Source: Agrobacterium sp. a22-2 (lineage in GTDB: Bacteria; Pseudomonadota; Alphaproteobacteria; Rhizobiales; Rhizobiaceae). From it: a stretch of 64,000 nucleotides of DNA. Shown here piece by piece: positions 9,554 through 20,158 of this stretch (the first letter of the stretch is position 1; every line of letters starts with the position of its first letter). The notes beneath the pieces are model-generated. The model saw only the letters and a list, made by a program, of their open reading frames with translations, was not told the origin of the DNA and made no database searches. Made by a program: the position numbers and the translations under genes. The stretch is taken from the NCBI RefSeq assembly GCF_012276985.1, contig NZ_JAAXMM010000004.1, positions 62,001-126,000 of the forward strand, given 5' to 3'.

Positions 9554-10963
9554 ATGATACCGGTCACCACCTCCAGGGATCAACGGATAGCGCTTTTCGG
9601 TCTCGGCGGCTCGGGACTGGCCACGGCGCGGGCGCTTTTGGCCGGGGGTGCTGATGTGACCGTCTGGGACGACAATCCCGACAGCGTGGCCAAGGCTGAG
9701 GCCGAGGGCATGCGCGCCGAAGACCTGCGCGGTATCGACTGGAGCGGCTTGTCGGCGCTGGTGCTGTCGCCGGGCGTGCCGCTCACCCACCCGAAGCCCC
9801 ATTGGTCTGTCGATCTGGCGCGGGCGGCCGGTGTCGAGATCATCGGCGATGTGGAACTGTTCGTGCGCGAACGGCGGGCGCATGCGCCGGATTGCCCGCT
9901 GATCGCCATTACCGGCACCAACGGAAAATCGACGACGACGGCGCTGATCGCTCATATTCTCTCCGCCAGCGGACGGGATACGCAACTGGGCGGTAATATC
10001 GGCACGGCCGTGCTGACGCTCGATCCGCCGAAACAGCAGCGCTTCTATGTGGTGGAGTGCTCGTCCTACCAGATCGACCTGGCCCCGACGCTCGATCCCT
10101 CCGCCGGCATCCTGCTGAACCTGACGCCCGATCATCTCGACCGGCATGGCACTATGCAGCATTATGCGGATATCAAGGAGCGGCTGGTCGCCGGCAGCGA
10201 CGTGGCGATCATCGGCATGGACGACAGCTTTTGCGAGCGCATCGCCGACCGTGTCGAGCGCTCCGGCACCAAGGTTATCCGCATCTCCAAGCGCCTGGCG
10301 CTGGCCGATGGTTACTATGCCGAGTCACATTTTATTGTCGCAGCACATGGCGGGGCGAATTTGGTGGTCGCTGATCTCGACGGTATCCAGACGCTGCGCG
10401 GCAGCCACAATGCCCAGAATGCCATCGCGGCGGTTGCCGCCTGCCTCTCCGTCGGATTGTCGATCGAGGAAGTGCAGGCCGGCCTGTCGTCGTTTGGCGG
10501 GCTCAAGCACCGCATGCAGCCGGTCGGACGGCGGGGCAACGTCGTCTTCGTCAATGACAGCAAGGCCACCAATGCCGATGCGGCTGCACCCGCTCTTTCG
10601 AGCTACGAGCGGATCTACTGGATTGCCGGCGGCCTGCCGAAGGAAGGCGGGATCACCAGCCTTGCGCCGCTGTTTCCGCGCATTGCCAAGGCCTATCTGA
10701 TCGGCGAGGCGGCGTCCGGCTTTGCTGCGACCCTTGGCAACGCCGTTCCCTTCGAAATCTCCGGCACTCTCGACAAGGCCCTGGCCCATGCGGCAGCCGA
10801 TGCGACTGCGGACGGGGCCGACGTGGCCGTGATGTTATCACCGGCTTGCGCAAGCTTCGACCAGTATAGGAACTTTGAAGTCAGGGGCGACGCCTTCGTA
10901 AGCCAGGTGGCGAGCCTTGATGGCGTGACCATGCTGATCGAAACAGCCACAGGAGACAGATGA
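9554..10963 (+). CDS. murD: UDP-MurNAc-L-alanine:D-glutamate ligase
   Basis: Adds D-glutamate to UDP-MurNAc-L-Ala. It has 469 residues, with an N-terminal UDP-binding Rossmann fold ([16 protein letters not shown]), the ATP loop GTNGKSTTT at 121-129, and a C-terminal domain with [10 protein letters not shown] and [15 protein letters not shown] residues ([19 protein letters not shown]), the MurD signature. It starts 7 bp after mraY and its stop lies 1 bp before the ftsW ATG, so it is part of one tightly packed transcript. Confidence 0.97.
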   Translation: MIPVTTSRDQRIALFGLGGSGLATARALLAGGADVTVWDDNPDSVAKAEAEGMRAEDLRGIDWSGLSALVLSPGVPLTHPKPHWSVDLARAAGVEIIGDVELFVRERRAHAPDCPLIAITGTNGKSTTTALIAHILSASGRDTQLGGNIGTAVLTLDPPKQQRFYVVECSSYQIDLAPTLDPSAGILLNLTPDHLDRHGTMQHYADIKERLVAGSDVAIIGMDDSFCERIADRVERSGTKVIRISKRLALADGYYAESHFIVAAHGGANLVVADLDGIQTLRGSHNAQNAIAAVAACLSVGLSIEEVQAGLSSFGGLKHRMQPVGRRGNVVFVNDSKATNADAAAPALSSYERIYWIAGGLPKEGGITSLAPLFPRIAKAYLIGEAASGFAATLGNAVPFEISGTLDKALAHAAADATADGADVAVMLSPACASFDQYRNFEVRGDAFVSQVASLDGVTMLIETATGDR

Positions 10964-10964
10964 G

Positions 10965-12122
10965 ATGGTAAGCCGTGCGGAGCGAGGGCCGGTCGCCGAC
11001 TGGTTTTGGACGATCGACCGTCTGTTCGTGGTGCTCTTTGTCCTGTTGATGGGCATCGGCTTCATGCTGTCCTTTGCCGCATCGCCGGCGGTGGCCGAGC
11101 GGCTCGGTCTCGACAGCTTCCATTTCGTCAAGCGTCATGCCGCCTTCATGCTGCCGGCGCTCGGCGTGATGATCGGCCTGTCCTTCCTGTCGCCGCGCCA
11201 GATCCGCCGCACCGCCATGCTGATCCTGGTCGTCTCGCTCGGCATGATGCTGCTGGCGCTGTTCTTCGGCATCGAGGTCAAGGGCGCGCGGCGCTGGATC
11301 ACCATTGCCGGCCTGTCGATCCAGCCGTCCGAATTCATGAAGCCGGCCTTTGTGGTGGTCTGCGCATGGCTGTTTGCCGAGCATTCCCGCCAGCCGGAAA
11401 TTCCCGGCAATTTTTTCGCCATGATCCTGTTCGGCATCGTGGCGGTGCTTTTGATCGCCCAGCCCGACTTCGGCCAGACCATCCTGACATCGGTCGTCTG
11501 GGGCGGCATGTTCTTCATGGCCGGCGTGCCGTGGTTCTGGATCTCGGTCCTGGCGGGTCTCGGGGCGGCCGGCCTTGTCGGCGCCTACTACACACTGCCG
11601 CACGTGTCGGGCCGAATAGACCGGTTCCTGACAGGCGAGGGCGATACGTTCCAGACGGATACGGCGCGCGACGCTATCGTGCGCGGCGACTGGTTCGGCG
11701 CCGGGCCGGGAGAGGGCGTCGTCAAGCGCATCATTCCCGACAGCCATACGGACTTCATCTTCTCGGTGGCGGCCGAAGAGTTCGGCATCATCTTCTGCAT
11801 GGTTCTGGTGGCGATCTTCGCCTTCCTGGTGCTGCGCGGCCTCAACCATGCCTTCAAGGAGCGCAACGACTTCAACCGCTTTGCGGTGGCGGGCCTCGTA
11901 CTGCAGATCGGCGTGCAGTCGATGATCAATATCGGCGTCAATCTGGAACTGCTGCCGGCCAAGGGCATGACCCTGCCGTTGATTTCCTACGGTGGCTCGT
12001 CGATGATCGCGGTCTGCGTCACCGCCGGCTTCATCCTGGCCCTGACACGGCGCCGGCCGGAAAAGCGCGCCCAGGAGCGCAGCCTGTTCCGGACCATTCA
12101 CCATGGCGTCCCGGCGGAGTAA
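10965..12122 (+). CDS. ftsW: Septal peptidoglycan glycosyltransferase FtsW (SEDS)
   Basis: A 385-residue SEDS-family polymerase with about ten membrane segments. It polymerises lipid II at the division site as partner of FtsI. Conserved features are KGARRWI, the motif around QPSEFMKPA, the large periplasmic loop, and the SYGGSSMIA segment near the C-terminus. AGGAGACAG precedes ATG at 10965. Position between murD and murG is canonical, which separates it from the elongation paralogue RodA. Confidence 0.96.
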   Translation: MVSRAERGPVADWFWTIDRLFVVLFVLLMGIGFMLSFAASPAVAERLGLDSFHFVKRHAAFMLPALGVMIGLSFLSPRQIRRTAMLILVVSLGMMLLALFFGIEVKGARRWITIAGLSIQPSEFMKPAFVVVCAWLFAEHSRQPEIPGNFFAMILFGIVAVLLIAQPDFGQTILTSVVWGGMFFMAGVPWFWISVLAGLGAAGLVGAYYTLPHVSGRIDRFLTGEGDTFQTDTARDAIVRGDWFGAGPGEGVVKRIIPDSHTDFIFSVAAEEFGIIFCMVLVAIFAFLVLRGLNHAFKERNDFNRFAVAGLVLQIGVQSMINIGVNLELLPAKGMTLPLISYGGSSMIAVCVTAGFILALTRRRPEKRAQERSLFRTIHHGVPAE

Positions 12123-13250
12123 ATGTCGATGAGCAAAGGGATCATTCTTCTGGCGGCCGGCGGCACCGGCGGCCATCTCTTTCCGGCCGAGGCGCTGTCG
12201 CACGAGCTGATCGCGCGGGGCTATGCGGTCCATCTGGTGACCGACAGCCGGGCCGAGCGATTTGCCGGCATGTTTCCCGCCGACACCATTCACACGGTTC
12301 CCTCGGCGACGATCGGCTCGAAGAACCCGGTGGCGGTGCTGCGCTCGCTGTGGACCCTGTGGCGCGGTTTGCGCGCCGCGCGCCGGCTGATTGCTGAGCT
12401 GAAACCGCGGGCGGTCATCGGCTTCGGCGGCTATCCCACCGTGCCGCCGCTGCTGGCTGCGACCGGGCTTGGCGTGCCGAGCGTGATCCACGAACAGAAT
12501 GCCGTGATGGGGCGCGCCAACAAGGCGCTGGCCAAGCGAGTGCAGGCGATTGCCGGCGGTTTTTTGCCCGAAGGCGGAATCTATGCCGCAAGGACCGTGG
12601 TGACCGGCAATCCGGTGCGTCCGGCGATTCTGGAGGCGGCCTCCCGCGATTACATACCATCGGCAGCGGAAGAACCGTTTCGTCTGGTGGTGTTTGGCGG
12701 CAGCCAAGGCGCGCAGTTCTTTTCCTCGGCGCTGCCGACGGCCATCAGCCTGCTCGACGAGGCGTTGCGCGGCCGCTTGACCGTCACCCAGCAGGCGCGG
12801 CCGGAGGATGAGGAGCGAGTAAGATCCTGCTACAGCAAACTCGGCATAACCGCGGAGGTCTCGCCGTTCTTCAAGGACATGGCGGATCGCATCGCATCTG
12901 CCCATCTGGTGATCTGCCGGTCGGGTGCATCGACCGTCTCTGAACTTGCGGTGATCGGTCGGCCGTCGATCCTGGTGCCTTACCCCTATGCGCTGGATCA
13001 CGATCAGGCGGCCAATGCGGCGGCCCTTGCCGGGCTTGGCGGGGCAAAAGTCATTGCGCAGTCAGAGCTTTCGCCTGAAAAACTGGCCGAACTGCTGAAA
13101 GGTGCGATGACCGATCCCGTCCGGCTGCAGGCCATGGCGGATGCGGCGCGACAAACCGGCAAACCGCAGGCGACGCGCTTGCTTGCCGATCTGGTTGAGG
13201 CTATTGCCGCTGGAAAGAGTGTCGCCGAGGTAAAGGGAGCCCATTCATGA
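12123..13250 (+). CDS. murG: Undecaprenyl-PP-MurNAc-pentapeptide GlcNAc transferase
   Basis: GT28 glycosyltransferase on the inner face of the membrane that converts lipid I to lipid II. It has 375 residues, with the N-terminal glycine loop [10 protein letters not shown], the second glycine loop in [13 protein letters not shown], and the UDP-GlcNAc region [23 protein letters not shown] (key residues given in part). Its ATG directly follows the ftsW TAA, and its TGA overlaps the murC ATG (ATGA). Confidence 0.97.
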   Translation: MSMSKGIILLAAGGTGGHLFPAEALSHELIARGYAVHLVTDSRAERFAGMFPADTIHTVPSATIGSKNPVAVLRSLWTLWRGLRAARRLIAELKPRAVIGFGGYPTVPPLLAATGLGVPSVIHEQNAVMGRANKALAKRVQAIAGGFLPEGGIYAARTVVTGNPVRPAILEAASRDYIPSAAEEPFRLVVFGGSQGAQFFSSALPTAISLLDEALRGRLTVTQQARPEDEERVRSCYSKLGITAEVSPFFKDMADRIASAHLVICRSGASTVSELAVIGRPSILVPYPYALDHDQAANAAALAGLGGAKVIAQSELSPEKLAELLKGAMTDPVRLQAMADAARQTGKPQATRLLADLVEAIAAGKSVAEVKGAHS

Positions 13251-14659
13251 AAATGCCGACAACCATAGGACTGGTCCATTTCATCGGGATCGGCGGCATC
13301 GGTATGAGTGGCATTGCCGAAGTGCTTCACAATCTCGGCCATCGCGTCCAGGGCTCCGACCAGGCCGATAGTGCCAATGTGCAGCGACTGCGCGACAAGG
13401 GCATCGAGGTGTTTGTCGGCCACAAGCCGGAAAATCTCGGCGATGCGGAAGTGGTCGTCGTGTCGACGGCGATCAAGAAGAGCAATCCGGAACTGATCGC
13501 GGCGCGCGAAAAGCTGCTGCCGATCGTGCGTCGCGCCGAAATGCTGGCCGAGTTGATGCGGTTTCGCAATGCGATTGCCATCGGCGGCACTCATGGCAAG
13601 ACCACGACGACCTCGATGGTGGCGGCGCTGCTCGATGCCGGCGGCCTCGACCCGACCGTCATCAACGGCGGCATCATCAATGCCTATGGCACCAATGCCC
13701 GCATGGGCGAAGGCGAATGGATGGTGGTGGAGGCCGACGAATCGGACGGCACCTTCCTGAAGCTGCCGGCCGAAGTGGCTGTTGTCACCAATATCGATCC
13801 TGAACATCTCGACCATTACGGGACGTTCGATGCCGTGCGCGCCGCCTTCCGCCAGTTCGTCGAAAACGTGCCGTTCTACGGTTTCGGGGTGATGTGCCTC
13901 GACCATCCGGAGGTGCAGGCGCTGGTCGGCAGGATCGAAGATCGCAAGGTCATCACATACGGCGAAAATCCGCAGGCCGACGTGCGTTTTTCGAATGTCC
14001 GTCAGGACGGGGTACGCTCGACCTTCGACGTCGAAATCCGCCGCCGCCGCACGGGCCGCGTCTTCAATTTCAATGATCTGGTGCTTCCCATGCCGGGTCG
14101 GCACAATATCTCCAATGCCTGTGCGGCGATTGCGGTTGCCAATCGGCTTGGCATTTCGGAAGAGGCGATCAAGAAGGGCTTGTCTTCGTTCGGCGGCGTG
14201 AAGCGGCGCTTCACGTTGACCGGCACCTGGAACGGCGTTCAGGTCTTCGACGACTACGGCCACCATCCCGTCGAGATCAAGGCGGTGCTGAGGGCGGCGC
14301 GCGAGGCCTGCAAGGGGCGAATCATCGCCGTGCACCAGCCGCATCGCTACAGCCGGCTGGCCAGCCTGTTTGAAGATTTCGCCAATTGCTTCAACGATGC
14401 CGACAGTATTTTCCTGGCACCGGTCTATGCGGCCGGCGAGGATCCGATCGAGGGGTTCAACTCGGAAGCGCTGGTTTCGCGGATCAAATCGGGCGGTCAT
14501 CGCGACGCACGCTATCTTCCTTCGCCTGACGGACTGGCTTTAGCCGTATCAGGCATTGCACAACCGGGTGATTTCGTGATTCTCTTGGGGGCTGGAAATA
14601 TCACGCAATGGGCGGCTTCGCTGCCCAGGGAATTGGAAGCTCTTTCGGGAAAGTCTTGA
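13247..14659 (+). CDS. murC: UDP-MurNAc:L-alanine ligase
   Basis: First Mur ligase; adds L-Ala to UDP-MurNAc. It has 470 residues. The N-terminal nucleotide fold [17 protein letters not shown], the ATP loop GTHGKTTTT (114-122), [19 protein letters not shown] and HQPHRYSR are all MurC hallmarks. It overlaps murG by 4 bp and abuts murB with no spacer, which indicates coupled expression. Confidence 0.97.
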   Translation: MKMPTTIGLVHFIGIGGIGMSGIAEVLHNLGHRVQGSDQADSANVQRLRDKGIEVFVGHKPENLGDAEVVVVSTAIKKSNPELIAAREKLLPIVRRAEMLAELMRFRNAIAIGGTHGKTTTTSMVAALLDAGGLDPTVINGGIINAYGTNARMGEGEWMVVEADESDGTFLKLPAEVAVVTNIDPEHLDHYGTFDAVRAAFRQFVENVPFYGFGVMCLDHPEVQALVGRIEDRKVITYGENPQADVRFSNVRQDGVRSTFDVEIRRRRTGRVFNFNDLVLPMPGRHNISNACAAIAVANRLGISEEAIKKGLSSFGGVKRRFTLTGTWNGVQVFDDYGHHPVEIKAVLRAAREACKGRIIAVHQPHRYSRLASLFEDFANCFNDADSIFLAPVYAAGEDPIEGFNSEALVSRIKSGGHRDARYLPSPDGLALAVSGIAQPGDFVILLGAGNITQWAASLPRELEALSGKS

Positions 14660-15634
14660 ATGAAACAGGTGGATGGGGAAAAGCTGCTGGCCTCGCTGGG
14701 CAAGGGGGTCGATGAGTTGCGCGGGCGGTTGACGCCTGACGCGCCGATGGACCGGGTTACTTGGTTCCAGGCGGGCGGACTTGCCGAACTGATGTTCCAG
14801 CCGCACGATATCGACGATCTCGTCACCTTCCTGAAGCTGTTGCCGGAAGAGGTGCCTCTGACGGTGGTCGGCGTCGGCTCCAACCTCCTGGTGCGCGATG
14901 GCGGCATTCCGGGCGTGGTGCTGCGGCTTTCGGCCAAGGGCTTCGGCCAGGTCGATCTGGCCGGTGAAAACCGCATCCGCGCCGGCGCGATCTGCCCAGA
15001 CAAGCATATTGCCGCGATGGCCATGGACAACAATATCGGTGGCTTCCACTTCTATTACGGAATTCCCGGCTCGATCGGCGGCGCGCTTTACATGAATGCC
15101 GGCGCCAATGGCGGCGAGACTGCCGACCGGCTGGTCGAGGTCGAGGCTGTCGACCGTCAGGGCAATATCCATGTCCTGTCGAAGGCCGACATGGGCTACA
15201 GCTATCGTCACTCGGCAGCGCCCGAAGGCCTGATCTTCACCAGCGCCGTGTTCGAGGGTTACCCGGAGGAAAAGGCCAAGATCCGCGCCGACATGGATGC
15301 GGTGCGCCATCATCGCGAGACCGTGCAGCCGATCAAGGAAAAGACCGGTGGTTCGACCTTCAAGAACCCGCCGGGCCATTCTGCCTGGGAACTGATCGAC
15401 GAAGCCGGCGGTCGCGGCCTGATGATTGGCGGCGCGCAGATGTCGTCGCTGCATTGCAACTTCATGATCAATGTCGGTCACGCCACCGCATACGATCTGG
15501 AATATCTCGGAGAGACGGTGCGCCAGCGGGTGTTCGAACATTCCGGCATCAAGCTCTCGTGGGAAATCAAGCGGCTGGGTCTTTTCATGCCGGGACGCGA
15601 AGTCGTTCCGTTCATGGGCGTGACCACGGAATAG
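14660..15634 (+). CDS. murB: UDP-N-acetylenolpyruvoylglucosamine reductase
   Basis: FAD/NADPH enzyme that reduces UDP-GlcNAc-enolpyruvate to UDP-MurNAc. It has 324 residues. The FAD-binding part includes [12 protein letters not shown] and the stretch around [20 protein letters not shown], and the catalytic serine lies in [10 protein letters not shown]. The shorter form lacking the extra E. coli loop is usual in alphaproteobacteria. It is the last gene before an intrinsic terminator at 15662-15692, so it likely ends the first dcw transcription unit. Confidence 0.97.
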   Translation: MKQVDGEKLLASLGKGVDELRGRLTPDAPMDRVTWFQAGGLAELMFQPHDIDDLVTFLKLLPEEVPLTVVGVGSNLLVRDGGIPGVVLRLSAKGFGQVDLAGENRIRAGAICPDKHIAAMAMDNNIGGFHFYYGIPGSIGGALYMNAGANGGETADRLVEVEAVDRQGNIHVLSKADMGYSYRHSAAPEGLIFTSAVFEGYPEEKAKIRADMDAVRHHRETVQPIKEKTGGSTFKNPPGHSAWELIDEAGGRGLMIGGAQMSSLHCNFMINVGHATAYDLEYLGETVRQRVFEHSGIKLSWEIKRLGLFMPGREVVPFMGVTTE

Positions 15635-15661
15635 GTCTATTTAATCCCAAATGAATGTCCA

Positions 15662-15692
15662 CTGCGGCGAATAGTGCGCCGCAGCATTTTTC
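15662..15692 (+). terminator. Intrinsic terminator after murB
   Basis: A perfect 8-bp stem CTGCGGCG/CGCCGCAG (15662-15669 and 15677-15684) with a 7-nt loop is followed by CATTTTT. It lies 28 bp after the murB stop and separates the mraZ-murB block from the GGDEF gene and ddl-ftsQAZ. Confidence 0.8.
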
Positions 15693-15706
15693 TCCGGAAT
15701 TACCAC

Positions 15707-15729
15707 TTCGTGCCGTGCCTTGGCACGAA
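15707..15729 (+). repeat. Inverted repeat upstream of the GGDEF gene
   Basis: TTCGTGCC (15707-15714) and GGCACGAA (15722-15729) form a perfect 8-bp inverted repeat with a 7-nt centre. It lies 49 bp before the GGDEF start and 23 bp past the murB terminator stem, with no T-run. It may be an operator or a leader hairpin. Confidence 0.45.
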
Positions 15730-15778
15730 ATGTTAATTGCGCGGCTCTAGGCTTCGCCGAGTTTTTCGGAGCAGCGCT

Positions 15779-16636
15779 ATGGTTCTCGCCACCAGGAACT
15801 GGATCGTTCGTCAGCTGTCGCTTGGCGAATTTGCATCCCGTCGCGATGTCGTGCTGCATGCATTCTGGATGTCCCTGAAGATCGCAGCCCTTGCCTATGG
15901 GCTCAACCTGATCGCTCACTTCAACCTCTACGCCTTCGACCTCCTGCCTTACGACCTGTTCCCCGCTCTGATCATTGCGACGGTGCTGACGCCGCCGGTG
16001 TCCTTTGTCGTGGCCATGGCCGCCTATAGCGTCGTCGGTTTCGCCGTCTACGATCTTGCCATGTCGTCCCAGGAACTGTCGCGGCTCAGTCGCACCGACG
16101 CCTTGTCGGGGCTGCTCAATCGTCGGGCGTTTCTCGACGCGTTCGAGACTCGCCAGGGGGAGGCAGTGCTGGTGTTGTTCGACATCGACCGCTTCAAGGC
16201 AGTCAACGATACCTATGGCCACGCGGCCGGCGACGATGCGATCGTGGCCGTTGGCAAGGTCATCGAGACGTCGTTTGGCGAAGGTGCCGTTTCGGCGCGA
16301 ATCGGAGGCGAGGAATTTGCAGTGCTTTGCGCCAGCGATAGCCACGAATCGCTGATGCACCGGGCAGAGCTTGCCCGACGTGCCGTCTGCGCTTGTCGCA
16401 TCGTGTCAGGCGACCGTCAGTTCAGCGTTACCGTGTCGGCCGGCGTTGCCAATCCGTCGGGGTCCCGCGGGTTCGCCGAGGTTTTCACGGAGGCCGACCG
16501 GGCGCTCTACGGTGCCAAGGCGGACGGCCGCGACCGGATCGTCGCCTTCCGGGATCTTGAAATCACGGTTGCCAACGATCTGCCGCAGCCGGGCGGCCAG
16601 GTTGCCGAGAACACCCCGTTCAGGAAATACGCTTGA
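15779..16636 (+). CDS. Membrane-bound GGDEF protein (putative diguanylate cyclase)
   Basis: A 285-residue protein with about two to three hydrophobic segments in the first 90 residues (around WMSLKIAALAYGLNLIAHF and LFPALIIATVLTPPVSFVV) and a C-terminal GGDEF domain. The domain opens with SRTDALSGLLNRRAF; the active-site loop is GGEEF (about 176-180), compatible with cyclic di-GMP synthesis from two GTP. No RxxD inhibitory site is seen five residues upstream, so product inhibition may be absent. I chose ATG at 15779 because of the GGAG about 8 bp upstream; an in-frame TTG at 15737 is less likely. It stands alone between the murB terminator and ddl. Confidence 0.9.
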   Translation: MVLATRNWIVRQLSLGEFASRRDVVLHAFWMSLKIAALAYGLNLIAHFNLYAFDLLPYDLFPALIIATVLTPPVSFVVAMAAYSVVGFAVYDLAMSSQELSRLSRTDALSGLLNRRAFLDAFETRQGEAVLVLFDIDRFKAVNDTYGHAAGDDAIVAVGKVIETSFGEGAVSARIGGEEFAVLCASDSHESLMHRAELARRAVCACRIVSGDRQFSVTVSAGVANPSGSRGFAEVFTEADRALYGAKADGRDRIVAFRDLEITVANDLPQPGGQVAENTPFRKYA

Positions 16637-16669
16637 GCGGAGCGGCTATGTGGCGATCTGCCAACTCAC

Positions 16670-16689
16670 TGAATATTGCATATTATTCA
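16670..16689. repeat. AT-rich inverted repeat upstream of ddl
   Basis: TGAATA (16670-16675) and TATTCA (16684-16689) form a 6-bp inverted repeat around TTGCATAT, in the 248-bp gap between the GGDEF gene and ddl. It could be an operator; no regulator is assigned. Confidence 0.3.
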
Positions 16690-16751
16690 ATGGCATAGCT
16701 CAATTTTCTTGCTTTTTGATTCCAGGGCGCCCGCTCGCCTGTGCCTCCCGG

Positions 16752-16783
16752 TTAACCAAAGTAAACGCTTCGTTAACTATAAT
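16752..16783 (+). promoter_or_regulatory. Candidate ddl-ftsQAZ promoter with CtrA-like half sites
   Basis: A perfect TATAAT at 16778-16783 is preceded by TTAACC at 16752 and GTTAAC at 16772. TTAACC is a CtrA half site, but the second half at N7 spacing is AAAC rather than TTAA, so the box is imperfect. ddl starts about 100 bp downstream. Because a terminator follows murB, the downstream division genes need a promoter in this region. Confidence 0.4.
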
Positions 16784-16884
16784 GTCGTTCTATCACGGCT
16801 AGCGAATGTTGCAGAGATTCGACTCTGGTCAGCTTCGCGCAAGCGTATCGTCGTTTTCTGCAGGTTATTTTTCCGGGGTCGTAA

Positions 16885-17811
16885 ATGGGTAGCAAGCATG
16901 TCGCCGTCCTGATGGGCGGATTTTCCTCGGAACGACCGGTCAGTCTGTCGTCGGGAACGGCATGTGCCGCAGCTCTCGAAGCCGAGGGCTACCAGGTCAC
17001 CCGTATCGATGTCGGCCGCGATGTGGCTGAAGTTCTGGCTGCATTGAAGCCGGACGTCGCCTTCAATGCGTTGCATGGCCCGTTCGGCGAGGACGGCACC
17101 ATTCAGGGCGTGCTGGAATATCTCGAGATTCCCTATACCCATTCCGGCGTTCTGGCCTCGGCGCTTGCCATGGACAAGGCGCAGGCCAAGATCGTTGCCA
17201 AGGATGCCGGCATAGCAGTTGCCGAAGCGCGGGTGATGCAGCGATTCGATATCGGCTCCAAGCATCCGATCGCGCCGCCTTACGTCGTCAAGCCGGTCCG
17301 TGAAGGATCGAGTTTCGGTGTGGTGATCGTGCAGGAGGGGCAGTCCCATCCGCCGCAGGTCATCGGCTCGTCGGAATGGCGCTATGGCGACCGGGTCATG
17401 GTCGAAAAATACGTGGCCGGCCGGGAACTTACCTGCGGGGTCATGGGCGATACGGTTCTGGGTGTCACCGAAGTCGTTCCGCAGAGCGGTGCCTTTTACG
17501 ACTATGACGCGAAATATGCCGCCGGCGGATCAAAGCACGTCCTTCCGGCGGAAATTTCACCAAATATTTACCAAAAAATACAAAGAATGGCACTAAGGGC
17601 GCATCAGGCGATCGGGTGCCGCGGGGTCAGTCGATCCGACTTCCGCTACGACGATCGCTTCTCCGAGGATGGCGAGCTTATCTGGCTGGAAATCAACACG
17701 CAGCCCGGCATGACTCCCACATCGCTGGTGCCTGAAATGGCGGCTCTTGCCGGCTATTCCTTTGGTGATTTCGTTCGTTGGATGGTGGAGGACGCGTCGT
17801 GTTTGCGTTGA
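16885..17811 (+). CDS. ddl: D-alanine:D-alanine ligase
   Basis: ATP-grasp enzyme joining two D-Ala for MurF. It has 308 residues, the compact DdlB type. Features seen include the N-terminal [17 protein letters not shown], the substrate loop [14 protein letters not shown], the ATP-binding [17 protein letters not shown], and the C-terminal metal-binding region [21 protein letters not shown] at 16885 follows GGGGTC. The end of the gene overlaps the GTG start of ftsQ by 13 bp. Confidence 0.97.
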   Translation: MGSKHVAVLMGGFSSERPVSLSSGTACAAALEAEGYQVTRIDVGRDVAEVLAALKPDVAFNALHGPFGEDGTIQGVLEYLEIPYTHSGVLASALAMDKAQAKIVAKDAGIAVAEARVMQRFDIGSKHPIAPPYVVKPVREGSSFGVVIVQEGQSHPPQVIGSSEWRYGDRVMVEKYVAGRELTCGVMGDTVLGVTEVVPQSGAFYDYDAKYAAGGSKHVLPAEISPNIYQKIQRMALRAHQAIGCRGVSRSDFRYDDRFSEDGELIWLEINTQPGMTPTSLVPEMAALAGYSFGDFVRWMVEDASCLR

Positions 17812-18725
17812 GCGGCAGAAAAGCTCCGGGAAGTGGTCGTCGCGCCGTGCTGGCTGCGGACGAAGACACTTTCATTTTGCCGCGGCCGCTGCGTCGCGTG
17901 GTGCGATTCGTGATCGCGCTCTGCTCCGGCAAGATTGCCGTGCCGGCCCATACCGGCCGTCTTTCGTTTGCGCTTTATTGCTCGGCCGTCGGCGCCTATG
18001 GCGTTGTGGCAGGCGGCCATGGTCCGGCCTTCACCCAGGCCATGACGTCGGCTGCCGGCTTTGCCATTGAGGATGTCCGGGTGTCCGGCAACGAGCATAC
18101 CTCGGAAATCGATATCCTGCAGTTGCTGGGCCTCGATGGCACGACGTCGCTTGTGGCGCTCGATATCGACGAGGCGCGGCAGAAGCTGTCTGGTCTGGCC
18201 TGGGTCGAGGCTGCCGAAGTGCGCAAGATCTATCCCCGTACCATCGAGGTCGTTTTGAAAGAGCGCCAAGCCTATGGCATCTGGCAGCACGGAACCGAGC
18301 TCTCGCTGATTGAACGCAACGGCAGCGTCATTGCGCCGCTGCGCGACAACAAGTTCGCCGACCTGCCGCTGTTCGTCGGTCGTGACGCCGAAATCGCCGC
18401 TGCGGCCACGGAGGCGGAATTCTCCGGCTGGCCGGATATCGCATCGCGCGTCAAGGCCTATGTGCGGGTCGCCGGTCGCCGTTGGGATCTCCATCTCGAC
18501 AATGGCATCGTCGTCAAGCTGCCGGAAGAGAACGTCGCTTCGGCGCTGACGCTGCTGTCCAAGCTCGATGCCGAACAGCAGGTTCTGTCGCGCGATATCG
18601 CGGCGATCGACCTCCGCCTGAATGACCGTACCGCCATCCAGTTGACGCCGGATGCGGCGCTGCGCCACCAGGCGGCCCTGGCCGAGCGCAGCAAACTCCT
18701 CAAGAAGGCGGGCCAGCGCACATGA
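17799..18725 (+). CDS. ftsQ: Cell division protein FtsQ
   Basis: Bitopic divisome protein that recruits FtsL/FtsB and restrains septal synthesis until assembly is complete. With GTG at 17799 (GTGGAG about 9 bp upstream, inside ddl) it has 308 residues: a long basic cytoplasmic tail, one membrane segment (around [19 protein letters not shown]), a POTRA domain starting [19 protein letters not shown], and the FtsQ beta domain with LPLFVG and [12 protein letters not shown]. The stop overlaps the ftsA start (ATGA). Confidence 0.95.
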   Translation: MFALSGRKAPGSGRRAVLAADEDTFILPRPLRRVVRFVIALCSGKIAVPAHTGRLSFALYCSAVGAYGVVAGGHGPAFTQAMTSAAGFAIEDVRVSGNEHTSEIDILQLLGLDGTTSLVALDIDEARQKLSGLAWVEAAEVRKIYPRTIEVVLKERQAYGIWQHGTELSLIERNGSVIAPLRDNKFADLPLFVGRDAEIAAAATEAEFSGWPDIASRVKAYVRVAGRRWDLHLDNGIVVKLPEENVASALTLLSKLDAEQQVLSRDIAAIDLRLNDRTAIQLTPDAALRHQAALAERSKLLKKAGQRT

Positions 18726-20053
18726 GCCTGTTTGGATCGTCCCATTTCGGTCTGCCCCGCCTGAAGCCGCTGTCGTCGAAGCGGTCTCATGTCGTTTCCG
18801 TGCTCGATATCGGCTCGACCAAGGTCGTCTGCATGATCGGCCGGCTGACGCCGCGCAAGGAAAGCTCGGTTCTGCCGGGCCGCACCCACAATGTCGAAGT
18901 GATCGGCATCGGTCACCAGCGCTCGCGCGGCATGAAGTCCGGTGTGATCGGCGATCTGGAAGCGGTGGAAAGCGTGGTGCGCCTGGCGGTCGATGCTGCC
19001 GAGCGTATGGCAGGGCTTACCGTCGAAAGCCTGATCGTCAACATTTCTGCCGGCCGGATCGGCAGCGACGTCTACACGGCGACGATCGATCTTGGCGGCC
19101 AGGAAGTCGAAGCCGGCGATCTGAAGCGGGTGCTGACGGCTGCCAGCCAGCAGTCGCTGAGCCAGGACCGGGCTCTGCTGCACTCGCTGGCCACAGGCTT
19201 CTCGCTTGACGGCGAGCGCGGCATTCGCGATCCGCTCGGCATGTTCGGCGACGTTCTCGGCGTCGACATGCATGTGGTGACGGCCGAGCGCTCGGCGCTG
19301 AAAAATCTCGAGCTGTGCATCAACCGGGCGCATCTGACGGTCGAAGGTGTCGTTGCGACACCTTACGCCAGCGGCCTTGCAGCACTCGTCGATGACGAGG
19401 TCGAGCTTGGCTGCGCTGCCATCGACATGGGCGGCGGTACGACGACAATTTCGGTGTTTGCCGAGGGTAAGCTGATCCATACCGACGCAATCGGTATTGG
19501 CGGCCATCACGTGACCACCGACCTGGCGCGCGGTCTGTCGACCCGCATCGAGGATGCGGAGCGTCTGAAGGTCGTGCACGGTTCGGCCTTTTCCAACAGC
19601 GCCGACGAGCGCGACGTGATTTCCATCCCGCCGATCGGCGAGGACGATCGCGACCTGCCGACGCAGGTTCCTCGGGCCCTGGTGACGCGGATCATCCGCG
19701 CCCGCATCGAGGAAACGCTGGAAATGATTCGCGACCGCATCCATGCCTCGGGCTTCAGCCCGGTGGTCGGCAAGCGCGTCGTGCTGACGGGTGGTGCCAG
19801 CCAGTTGACCGGCCTGCCGGAAGCGGCTCGCCGCATTCTGGCCCGCAATGTCCGCATCGGTCGTCCGATGGGCGTGTCCGGCCTGCCGGCGGCGGCCAAG
19901 GGGCCGGCCTTTTCGACGGCCGTCGGGCTGATGATCTATCCGCAGGTGGCGGACCAGGAAGTCACCATCGGGCAGGGGGGCTTGTTCTCCCCGTTCGGAA
20001 TGGCCAACAGCCGCGTGGCGCGGGTTGGTCAATGGCTGAAAGAGAGTTTTTGA
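18722..20053 (+). CDS. ftsA: Cell division protein FtsA
   Basis: Actin-like ATPase that tethers FtsZ filaments to the inner membrane. It has 443 residues. The actin-fold phosphate 1 motif is in VLDIGSTKVVCMIG and phosphate 2 in AIDMGGGTTTISVF; GGHHVTTDLARGL and VVLTGGASQLTGLPE are further FtsA signatures. The C-terminal end (RVARVGQWLKESF) is a short amphipathic helix of the kind that inserts into the membrane. The gap to ftsZ is 105 bp. Confidence 0.97.
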   Translation: MSLFGSSHFGLPRLKPLSSKRSHVVSVLDIGSTKVVCMIGRLTPRKESSVLPGRTHNVEVIGIGHQRSRGMKSGVIGDLEAVESVVRLAVDAAERMAGLTVESLIVNISAGRIGSDVYTATIDLGGQEVEAGDLKRVLTAASQQSLSQDRALLHSLATGFSLDGERGIRDPLGMFGDVLGVDMHVVTAERSALKNLELCINRAHLTVEGVVATPYASGLAALVDDEVELGCAAIDMGGGTTTISVFAEGKLIHTDAIGIGGHHVTTDLARGLSTRIEDAERLKVVHGSAFSNSADERDVISIPPIGEDDRDLPTQVPRALVTRIIRARIEETLEMIRDRIHASGFSPVVGKRVVLTGGASQLTGLPEAARRILARNVRIGRPMGVSGLPAAAKGPAFSTAVGLMIYPQVADQEVTIGQGGLFSPFGMANSRVARVGQWLKESF

Positions 20054-20158
20054 GCATTCGCCGATCCGTCCACAGAAGGGCGGAGCGGCGCGAGACACAC
20101 GAATTGAACTGATATGGCCGGCGTGGCGATGCGGCCAGAGAAAGAAGGAACGGGTACA

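Noticed and set aside
10881..13001. A 706-codon minus-strand frame opposite ftsW and murG
   Set aside because: Antisense shadow of the GC-rich coding strand; no recognisable domain.
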